DNA from: Clostridiales bacterium UBA4362
Lineage (GTDB): Bacteria > Bacillota > Clostridia > TANB77 > CAG-508
Direction: 5' to 3'
Assembly: GCA_002393975.1 (NCBI GenBank)
Contig: DGSM01000015.1
Coordinates: 1 to 8,066 of the forward strand
DNA: 8,066 nt
Shown here: piece by piece, positions 1 to 4,493 of the stretch
Layout: each line of letters starts with the position of its first letter
How positions within the stretch are numbered: position 1 is the stretch's first letter
Made by a program: the position numbers and the translations under genes
Notes under the pieces: generated by a model
What the model saw: the letters and a program-made list of their open reading frames with translations, nothing else
Told to the model about the DNA's origin: nothing
The model's database searches: none

Positions 1-594
1 AAGCCTAGTCAAAAACGTTCAATTGAGACAAGAGAAAAAATAATTGATGCAGGATTTGATTTAATTTGTACTGATGGTTATTTTAATACTGACACTGCTA
101 AAATAGCAAAAAAAGCAGGTGTATCAACTGGAATTGTTTATCAATATTTTAAAGATAAACGTGATATACTTATTGCTAGCCTAGATAAGTATTCTAGCAT
201 GGTTTTCACTCCTATTCTTTCTATTTCTCCTAAAAAATTCAATAAAGAAGATTTACCTATAATTCTAAAAGAATTATTTACATCTTATATTACTAATAAT
301 AAGATGTCTTCTAAAGCATATAAAGAACTAAAAGCTTTATCTCACTATGATGAAGCTGTTGAAATGTTTTTCCTTGAAAAACAAAAAGAAATCGCTAAAA
401 TAGTTTCTAATATTCTTATTGATAATGGATTTGTTTCTACTAATATCAAGGAAAAAGTTTTTTCAATAATGGGAATTGCTGATTATCTTTGTAATGGAAT
501 AATATATAATGATTTATCAATCTTAGATTTAAACTATGAAGTTATGCTAGATATACTAATAGATGAAATTATAAATATACTTAATTTAAAATAA
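1..594 (+). CDS. TetR/AcrR-family transcriptional regulator (5' end outside window)
   Basis: The frame is open from base 1 to a TAA at 592-594, giving 197 visible residues, so only a few N-terminal residues are likely missing. The first 60 or so residues form a TetR-type helix-turn-helix: a helix around TREKIIDAGFDLI, then TAKIAKKAGVSTGIVYQYF and KDKRDIL, which matches the family pattern of a recognition helix ending in a Y-x-Y/H-F box. The remaining 130 residues are helical and divergent, as expected for the ligand-binding and dimerisation domain. The first in-frame ATG (199) lies after the HTH and is not the true start. TetR proteins usually repress a nearby gene, often an efflux pump, and release DNA on binding a small molecule. 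The likely target lies to the left of the window, because the gene to the right is convergent. The ligand cannot be inferred. Confidence 0.9.
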   Translation, partial: KPSQKRSIETREKIIDAGFDLICTDGYFNTDTAKIAKKAGVSTGIVYQYFKDKRDILIASLDKYSSMVFTPILSISPKKFNKEDLPIILKELFTSYITNNKMSSKAYKELKALSHYDEAVEMFFLEKQKEIAKIVSNILIDNGFVSTNIKEKVFSIMGIADYLCNGIIYNDLSILDLNYEVMLDILIDEIINILNLK

Positions 595-601
595 TAAAAG
601 T

Positions 602-632
602 AAAAAAGACTTCCCTAAGGAAAGTCTTTTTT
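602..632. terminator. Bidirectional intrinsic terminator between the TetR gene and the 362-aa gene
   Basis: AAAAAGACTTCC and GGAAAGTCTTTTT form a GC-poor stem of about 12 bp with one bulged base around a CTAA loop, with T-rich flanks on both strands. It lies just after the TetR stop codon and between two convergent genes, so it can serve both. Confidence 0.8.
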
Positions 633-669
633 CTATTATTTTATTGTTTTATAATTTAATTCTTATTTA

Positions 670-1758
670 TTATCTTTCATCATTTTGTTCTTCTCTATCA
701 CTCATTTGAGGCCCGTCTTTTCCTAGGGCCATTCCAATTGCTTTCATTTTTGAAAGTAATATATCTCCACCTTTTTTACCTTTGCCAAATCTTTCATAAA
801 GATCTCTTGTATCTCCATAAAGCTTTTCAGCTAATTCTCTATTTTCTTGAACTAATCTTGTTATCTCATCTATGTTTCCAGTTTTGATAGCTCCTACTAT
901 TTGTTTAGATAGTCCTTGTAGTCTACTACGTTCTAATTTTTGAGTTACGTTCTCTCTATTTGAAGAAGTTCCTCTCTTTAAAATACTTTCTGTATTATTT
1001 TCAACATATTTATCATGTCTTCTATTAGTTTCATCTAAGTCATGATTTGGATGTTTTCTAGCAAATACTTCTTTAACTTTATCAGGATTAATTGTACCAT
1101 TTTCTATTATCTCATCTAATCCAAATGTAGATGCTATCTTTTCAGCAACCTCTAAAGCAGCACTATCTCCTGTTGAGGTTAATTGATAAACTAATGCAAG
1201 AGCACCAGAAGCAGCACCTTTTGGATTTAATTTATCTCTGTTAACAATATATCCTTCAGCTCTATTGATTAAGTCTAAAACTTTTTGAGATGTTCTATCT
1301 CCTGCTTGAGCCTTTTCGAAAACGCCTTTAAATGAATCTTCTAATTCGTCAGTACATAGAATACTTACTGTTTCTTTCTCCCTTTCATTAAGCATTCCTC
1401 CTAAAATAGCAATAGCTGCAAATGCATCTTGTGTACTTTCATCCATTTCTTCTGGAACTACTAAAACGTTTTCTGCCATTGATGCTTCTGTTGCTACATC
1501 AACAGCAAGAGAAGAAAGTTCTGATACTTCTATATTTCCTTGTGCAACTCTTTTAGCAAAATCATATAAGGCAAGGGCAACTGCATTACCATCATTAGTA
1601 AAGCTCAATATAGTTTGATATGCTTGAAAAATTTCTGAATCTAATAGCTCTTTTGTGTTTTCAGTAATTTCTTCATTACTCCCACTTTTTGCTTTAAGCA
1701 TACTATTATATATTTCTTTTAATTTATCTGAATTTGATCCACAATTATCAATTAGCAT
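670..1758 (-). CDS. Uncharacterised 362-residue soluble helical protein
   Basis: I do not recognise this protein. It has no signal peptide, no membrane segment and no catalytic motif that I can name. Composition and spacing suggest an all-helical fold. The middle (about residues 110-225) has alternating Ala/Leu-rich helices such as FAAIAILGGMLNERE and GAASGALALVYQL that resemble helical-repeat proteins. Residues around 265-330 are highly charged and may form a coiled coil, and the C-terminus is a polar tail rich in Glu, Asp and Arg. The start is set by AGGAG at 1767-1771, 8 nt before the ATG at 1758. An in-frame TTG at 1764 would be only 2 nt from the same site. A TATAAT -10 lies about 50 bp upstream. 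The gene is monocistronic, converges on the TetR gene, and has native AT-rich composition. It may be a lineage-specific structural or scaffold protein, but nothing here decides that. Confidence 0.85.
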   Translation of the reverse strand: MLIDNCGSNSDKLKEIYNSMLKAKSGSNEEITENTKELLDSEIFQAYQTILSFTNDGNAVALALYDFAKRVAQGNIEVSELSSLAVDVATEASMAENVLVVPEEMDESTQDAFAAIAILGGMLNEREKETVSILCTDELEDSFKGVFEKAQAGDRTSQKVLDLINRAEGYIVNRDKLNPKGAASGALALVYQLTSTGDSAALEVAEKIASTFGLDEIIENGTINPDKVKEVFARKHPNHDLDETNRRHDKYVENNTESILKRGTSSNRENVTQKLERSRLQGLSKQIVGAIKTGNIDEITRLVQENRELAEKLYGDTRDLYERFGKGKKGGDILLSKMKAIGMALGKDGPQMSDREEQNDER

Positions 1759-1804
1759 ATCCAATTCTCCTTTATTTAAATATACGCTTTTAGTATATGA
1801 TATT

Positions 1805-1810
1805 ATTATA
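1805..1810 (-). promoter_or_regulatory. Candidate -10 element for the 362-aa gene
   Basis: A perfect TATAAT on the minus strand lies 46 bp before the ATG. No good -35 is found at 16-18 bp (the best is a poor CATACA), so this rests mainly on the -10 and its position. Confidence 0.45.
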
Positions 1811-1857
1811 CAACATTTAATAACAAATGTATGTTTTTTTTATTACAAAAACAAAAA

Positions 1858-1884
1858 TGAGGCCTCCCTTTTGGGAAGGTCTCA
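1858..1884 (-). terminator. Intrinsic terminator after the 77-aa gene
   Basis: On the minus strand, TGAGACCTTCCC and GGGAGGCCTCA form a GC-rich stem of about 11 bp with a small bulge and an AAAA loop, followed by ATTTTTGTTTTTG. It lies 7 bp beyond the stop codon and marks the left edge of the higher-GC cassette. Confidence 0.85.
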
Positions 1885-1890
1885 CCATCG

Positions 1891-2124
1891 TCACCAGATG
1901 ACCAATCCGATTTTTTCGATCTTGATGTCCTGGCCATTGTCAGTAATCTTGATCGGGACCAGAATTGTTTGGTTATCCACCTGCAGGCAGGTAATGAACT
2001 TGTTCGGCTTCTGTGCCGTATCAGGCACTGTCTTCATCATGTGCACTTGTTCCCTGGTAAGACTTATTCCAGTTTGCTCCAGCACTGCTTCTCTAATCCG
2101 TTCTTCTACGCTCACCTTAAACAT
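1891..2124 (-). CDS. Small orphan protein (77 aa) in a higher-GC cassette
   Basis: I do not recognise this protein. The N-terminal half looks helical and includes EERIREAVLEQTGISLTREQV. The C-terminal half alternates hydrophobic and polar residues like short beta strands (TCLQVDNQTILVPIKI, then IKIEKIGLVIW). There is no signal peptide or membrane segment. It appears real: AGAGGAGG lies 9 nt before the ATG, an extended -10 promoter lies upstream and a strong terminator lies downstream. By direct count the coding region is 46% GC (107 of 234 bases), against roughly 30% around it, which suggests acquisition from a different genome. Layout, GC content and the base context of the start match the XRE gene cassette at 3494-3733, so the two may share a source. 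An accessory protein from a plasmid or integrative element is possible but not shown. Confidence 0.8.
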   Translation of the reverse strand: MFKVSVEERIREAVLEQTGISLTREQVHMMKTVPDTAQKPNKFITCLQVDNQTILVPIKITDNGQDIKIEKIGLVIW

Positions 2125-2197
2125 GACGATTTTCCTCCTCTAGCATTAGCTAATTATGATGATGACGGAGGGTTTTGCTATGTCATCTCAAGTTCAT

Positions 2198-2226
2198 ATT
2201 ATAGCACATTTCATCTAAAAAAGCAA
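2198..2226 (-). promoter_or_regulatory. Extended -10 promoter of the 77-aa gene
   Basis: On the minus strand, TTGCTT (2226-2221), a 17-bp spacer and TATAAT (2203-2198) preceded by TGC form an extended -10 promoter. The -35 lies in the T-run of the pyrophosphatase terminator. The leader to the start codon is about 65 nt. Confidence 0.7.
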
Positions 2227-2233
2227 AAAGAGT

Positions 2234-2247
2234 GCCTAAATTTAGGC
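2234..2247 (-). terminator. Intrinsic terminator after the pyrophosphatase gene
   Basis: The palindrome GCCTAAATTTAGGC on the minus strand is followed by ACTCTTTTTGCTTTTTT. It starts 2 bp after the pyrophosphatase stop codon. The stem is short (5-7 bp) and AT-rich, so termination may be incomplete. Confidence 0.65.
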
Positions 2248-2249
2248 TT

Positions 2250-2594
2250 TTATCTAATAATTATAGATTCAAAAAATCTTTCTTGAAATTCAGTTAATGC
2301 TCTAATAGCATCATCAGAATAATCTTTTCCATCTTTTGAAACAACTAATTTATCATCATCATCATTTGTTCTATGTATAACAGCAATTACTTTTCCTTTA
2401 CCAGAAGATACTGGTTCAAACTCTCCTAAAAGATAAGCATCTAATTCTTCCCCATCTCCACTTATTGTATTTGGAATAAAGCCATAGTTTAGCATATACA
2501 TAAATCCATGCTTTGGATGTCTTGATCCCAATTGTCTATCAATTTCTACTATAACTTCTTTTCCTAAAAAATCTTTGGCATTGTTTTTTTCCAT
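2250..2594 (-). CDS. ppa: Inorganic pyrophosphatase, family I, short form
   Basis: This enzyme hydrolyses pyrophosphate to two phosphates in the cytoplasm and so pulls biosynthetic reactions forward. The 114-residue product shows family I signatures: a SRHPKHGF segment, the NYGFIPNT strand, the acidic cluster GDGEELDAY (aligning with the D-G-D-x-x-D metal site of E. coli PPase, with Glu for the middle Asp), and HRTNDDDDKLVV, which carries the second pair of metal-binding acids and the following Lys. It is much shorter than the E. coli enzyme (about 175 residues). It lacks the N-terminal strand pair and most of the C-terminal helix, as in a compact form common in Firmicutes. GGAGG lies 8 nt before the ATG at 2594. 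A TTG 15 bp further upstream overlaps that ribosome site and is rejected as start. The gene diverges from the membrane protein gene. Confidence 0.88.
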   Translation of the reverse strand: MEKNNAKDFLGKEVIVEIDRQLGSRHPKHGFMYMLNYGFIPNTISGDGEELDAYLLGEFEPVSSGKGKVIAVIHRTNDDDDKLVVSKDGKDYSDDAIRALTEFQERFFESIIIR

Positions 2595-2619
2595 ATTTAT
2601 TACCTCCAACTTAATACTA

Positions 2620-2628
2620 ATTATAGCA
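2620..2628 (-). promoter_or_regulatory. Extended -10 promoter of the pyrophosphatase gene
   Basis: TGCTATAAT on the minus strand lies 25 bp before the start codon. The -35 region is poor, as is common with an extended -10. The likely 5' leader is short, under 20 nt. Confidence 0.65.
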
Positions 2629-2666
2629 TAAATATTATGTAGATTATGTATTTTTCCGCCATTATT

Positions 2667-2675
2667 TGATATAAT
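2667..2675 (+). promoter_or_regulatory. Extended -10 promoter of the membrane protein gene
   Basis: TGATATAAT lies 20 bp before the ATG at 2696. No clear -35 is seen at 17 bp. It is back to back with the pyrophosphatase promoter about 40 bp away. The very short leader carries AAGGAG, 6 nt before the start codon. Confidence 0.6.
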
Positions 2676-2695
2676 ACTTAGGAAAGGAGCTTTTT

Positions 2696-3370
2696 ATGAA
2701 AGAAAAAAATTTAAAGAAAATATTATCTATAGTAGGAATCGTTTTTATAGGAATATATTTACTATTCTTTCTAATTACTACTAGTGCAAATTTGCTTACA
2801 AGTTACCATTTATCTGGACTTACAGTTCTATCAAATGTATGGAGTATTCTTAAAGCTATCGTTTTATATGGATTTGTAGGATTTTACTTTATATATGAGC
2901 TAGTTAAGAAATCTGATAAACATGATAAAGTTATTAACATTATACTATTTGTTGTTTTATGTATTTTAGCTCTATCTACTCTTATTTCTATGTTTAAAAC
3001 TATTAGTGCTTTTGTTACTTTCATTTCATATGGCAATGCAATAATCATTATCCGCTATTTAATAGATATATTAAACTGTATGATTAGAATAGGAGCATTC
3101 GTTCTATTAGGTATTAATACTATGAGAATCGTATTAAATAAGAATAAAAATAATAAACTTTCTAAAATATTAACCATTGTTATAGTAGGATTATTAGCTT
3201 TAGCATTTGTTAATTCATCTATATCAACAATTATTAACTTAATCCGTATTTTTAATGTTAAAAATTTATTATTATCAATGGGCTACTTAATTAATGGCTT
3301 TAGCTTAAGTGCATTCCAATCATGTTTAGCTTATGTTATTTATAAAAAACTAACTACAAATAAAGAATAA
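2696..3370 (+). CDS. Uncharacterised polytopic membrane protein (224 aa)
   Basis: I do not recognise the family. The protein is strongly hydrophobic, with about six membrane segments at roughly residues 9-30, 48-70, 79-100, 105-145 (probably two, around a single Arg), 157-183 and 190-216. Loops are short. Positive charges cluster at the N-terminus (KEKNLKKIL), around residues 71-78, at 144-157 (RIVLNKNKNNKLSK) and at the C-terminus (KKLTTNKE), which would place these parts in the cytoplasm by the positive-inside rule. There is no conserved polar motif in the membrane segments that would suggest a transporter or enzyme. AAGGAG lies 6 nt before the ATG. The gene stands alone between a divergent pyrophosphatase gene and a repeat plus terminator, so its context gives no role. 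Confidence 0.85.
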   Translation: MKEKNLKKILSIVGIVFIGIYLLFFLITTSANLLTSYHLSGLTVLSNVWSILKAIVLYGFVGFYFIYELVKKSDKHDKVINIILFVVLCILALSTLISMFKTISAFVTFISYGNAIIIIRYLIDILNCMIRIGAFVLLGINTMRIVLNKNKNNKLSKILTIVIVGLLALAFVNSSISTIINLIRIFNVKNLLLSMGYLINGFSLSAFQSCLAYVIYKKLTTNKE

Positions 3371-3378
3371 TAAATAAT

Positions 3379-3427
3379 AAATATTAAATATTAAATATTA
3401 AATATTAAATATTAAATATTAAATATT
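3379..3427. repeat. Seven perfect tandem copies of AAATATT
   Basis: A 7-bp unit AAATATT is repeated seven times without error from 3379 to 3427, with partial copies at both ends. It begins 9 bp after the membrane protein stop codon and ends 28 bp before a terminator stem, so it is transcribed but not translated. Confidence 0.95.
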
Positions 3428-3454
3428 AATACAATATAATATAATAAAAAAAAC

Positions 3455-3486
3455 GAGGACCACGTCTTTATGGGTCCTCTTTTTTT
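3455..3486. terminator. Bidirectional terminator between the membrane protein gene and the XRE gene
   Basis: GAGGACC (3455-3461) and GGTCCTC (3473-3479) form a 7-bp GC-rich stem with an 11-nt loop. Seven T follow on the plus strand, and a T-rich run preceded by one G follows on the minus strand. It sits between convergent genes and can serve both. It coincides with the left edge of the second higher-GC cassette. Confidence 0.85.
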
Positions 3487-3493
3487 GGGGTTA

Positions 3494-3733
3494 CTATTTT
3501 TTCATGAGCCAGTCGCCAAGCGATGTGGCAATCATTTTCCAGGGATTTACCTCCAGGTATTTGCAGACTTTAAAATAGTTAGAGATTGTCAGTGGCTTGA
3601 AGCCTGCTTCATATCTCCTTACGCTTTTAACGCTGCAACGCAAGAAAATCGCCATATCGAGTTGGCTTACTCCGTCTTGCTCCCGTGCAGACTTTAGCCT
3701 CTGTCCGAAAGCTCTGTAGAACTTTCTTGTCAT
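3494..3733 (-). CDS. XRE/Cro-type helix-turn-helix protein (79 aa) in a higher-GC cassette
   Basis: This is a small single-domain DNA-binding protein. Residues 9-30 (FGQRLKSAREQDGVSQLDMA) and the following IFLRCSVKSVRRYEAGFKPL give the typical XRE layout: helix 1, then a turn with VSQLDMAIFL as the positioning helix, then SVKSVRRYEAG as the recognition helix. Two further helices follow (ISNYFKVCKYLEVNP and the Lys-rich end). It probably binds as a dimer and may repress its own promoter, where a dyad fills the -35/-10 spacer. AGGAGG lies 9 nt before the ATG at 3733; the in-frame ATG at 3751 and TTG at 3754 overlap or precede that site and are rejected. The coding region is 45% GC by direct count (107 of 240 bases), well above its neighbours, which suggests acquired DNA. 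No toxin, integrase or phage gene adjoins it. Confidence 0.85.
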   Translation of the reverse strand: MTRKFYRAFGQRLKSAREQDGVSQLDMAIFLRCSVKSVRRYEAGFKPLTISNYFKVCKYLEVNPWKMIATSLGDWLMKK

Positions 3734-3777
3734 GCGCTTTTTCCTCCTCATCAATAAATAAACATATGCCCCCTGCT

Positions 3778-3806
3778 CTTATAATGCCAAACTGTCGGCA
3801 AAACAA
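3778..3806 (-). promoter_or_regulatory. Promoter of the XRE gene with a dyad in the spacer
   Basis: On the minus strand, TTGTTT (3806-3801), a 17-bp spacer and TATAAG (3783-3778) form a moderate promoter. The spacer is almost entirely an imperfect dyad, TGCC-AAACTGTC-GGCA on the plus strand (3785-3800), placed as an autoregulatory operator would be. Confidence 0.55.
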
Positions 3807-3810
3807 ACTA

Positions 3811-3842
3811 AAAAGCAGTGAATTTATTTTATCACTGCTTTT
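3811..3842 (-). terminator. Intrinsic terminator downstream of the 114-aa gene
   Basis: AAAAGCAGTGA (3811-3821) and TCACTGCTTTT (3832-3842) form a perfect 11-bp stem with a 10-nt loop, and the minus strand continues as TTTTTAG. It lies about 45 bp past the stop of the 114-aa gene and just upstream of the XRE promoter. Confidence 0.8.
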
Positions 3843-3887
3843 ATCTTATGTCAACTTATGACACGTATATGTATTTATAATCATTCC

Positions 3888-4232
3888 TTAATGTTTAGGA
3901 CCTATGGTTCTTTCTTGTTCTTGCTCTTCTTCATCTATTTCTATGTTTTCGCCTTTTACAATATCTGATCTAGAAGGAGTTTTCACTTGAGCCCTTGGTT
4001 GTGGTGCTATTACAGGTTGTGATTTCTTTGCTACGACTTTTTCAAATTCTTTTTGATCTTCATCAGCAAGTTTTTTTCCTTCTTTTAACGCATTTATTGC
4101 ATCTGACGAAAGGTCTGTTTTTGAAAGATCTAAATCCTCAAAATCTGAAACATCACTTAAAGCTGTTTTATCTGTATTTGATTGAGAAATGTTTCTAAAT
4201 ACATTTACGATAGCTTCAATTGGACTTCCCAT
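3888..4232 (-). CDS. Uncharacterised 114-residue acidic, probably disordered protein
   Basis: I do not recognise this protein. A short amphipathic N-terminus (IEAIVNVFRNISQ) is followed by a Ser/Asp-rich stretch, a Lys/Glu-rich helix at about residues 47-70 and a Pro/Gln-containing segment. The end is highly acidic (IDEEEQEQE). Sequence complexity is low and few hydrophobic residues occur after residue 15, so most of the chain is likely disordered. There is no signal peptide or membrane segment. It has its own strong extended -10 promoter, GGAAG 5 nt before the ATG, and a clean terminator, which supports real expression. It lies last in the spo0A-ftsZ string, 95 bp past the 54-aa ORF. No terminator separates them, so read-through from ftsZ is possible. 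A link to division or sporulation is only guilt by association. Confidence 0.75.
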   Translation of the reverse strand: MGSPIEAIVNVFRNISQSNTDKTALSDVSDFEDLDLSKTDLSSDAINALKEGKKLADEDQKEFEKVVAKKSQPVIAPQPRAQVKTPSRSDIVKGENIEIDEEEQEQERTIGPKH

Positions 4233-4259
4233 CTTAACTTCCTTTCTAAAAATTGTATT

Positions 4260-4273
4260 TTAACAAACGTTAA
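4260..4273. promoter_or_regulatory. Inverted repeat at the predicted transcription start of the 114-aa gene
   Basis: TTAAC-AAAC-GTTAA forms a 5-bp inverted repeat with a 4-nt centre, immediately downstream of the -10 of the promoter at 4281-4309. The position suits a repressor operator, but the arms are short and no partner protein is known. Confidence 0.3.
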
Positions 4274-4280
4274 CATAATA

Positions 4281-4309
4281 ATTATACCATACGGTTTCTA
4301 TTTTTGCAA
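4281..4309 (-). promoter_or_regulatory. Strong promoter of the 114-aa gene
   Basis: On the minus strand, TTGCAA (4309-4304), a 17-bp spacer and TATAAT (4286-4281) preceded by TGG give a near-consensus sigma-A-type promoter with an extended -10. Confidence 0.75.
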
Positions 4310-4327
4310 GTTTTTTGACATTTTTTA

Positions 4328-4492
4328 CTAATTATTGACAATTTTAACCACTAGAGTTTTCTCTTCTAACTTGTCTATCTCTATTTGCTTATCACTTATT
4401 TCTTTTGGTACATCTTCACTCATACCTTCAAATATGACATTATCACCATCATATACTTTTAATTTTAATAAATGAAACTCTTTAGTAGTCAA
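4328..4492 (-). CDS. Small orphan ORF (54 aa, TTG start) coupled to ftsZ
   Basis: The reading frame begins at a TTG (4492-4490) one base after the ftsZ TAA. GAGG at 4505-4502, inside the last ftsZ codons, lies 9 nt upstream, so it is probably translated by coupling with ftsZ. The only in-frame ATG is internal (residue 24), and a TTG at 4534 inside ftsZ lacks a ribosome site. The product has a short beta-like stretch (LLKLKVYDGDNVIFEGMSEDVP), a charged helix (EISDKQIEIDKLEEK) and a final strand (LVVKIV). The K-V-x-D-G-x-x-x-F-E-G pattern faintly recalls the start of ATP synthase epsilon subunits, but the match is short and may be chance. Position suggests a partner of the neighbouring FtsZ, which is inference. 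Confidence in expression is moderate because of the weak start. Confidence 0.6.
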   Translation of the reverse strand: MTTKEFHLLKLKVYDGDNVIFEGMSEDVPKEISDKQIEIDKLEEKTLVVKIVNN

Positions 4493-4493
4493 T

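Noticed and set aside
1759..1764. TTG at 1764 as the start of the 362-aa protein
   Set aside because: Only 2 nt separate it from AGGAG, whereas the ATG at 1758 is 8 nt away.
1655..2286. Plus-strand open frames across the 77-aa gene and its upstream region
   Set aside because: They run antisense to two genes that have ribosome sites, promoters and terminators, have no ribosome site of their own, and encode Cys/Leu/Ser-rich strings typical of antisense frames.
2595..2609. TTG at 2609 as the start of the pyrophosphatase
   Set aside because: It overlaps the GGAGG that serves the ATG at 2594 and has no ribosome site of its own.
3379..3427. CRISPR-like array
   Set aside because: The unit is 7 bp with no spacers; it is a simple tandem repeat.
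3470..3697. Plus-strand open frame antisense to the XRE gene
   Set aside because: The minus frame has a clear helix-turn-helix, AGGAGG and a promoter. The plus frame begins inside the terminator and has no ribosome site.
4104..4110. TGACGAA, a further match to the 0A-box core
   Set aside because: It is inside the coding region of the 114-aa gene, far from its promoter. It shows that single matches to this core occur by chance.
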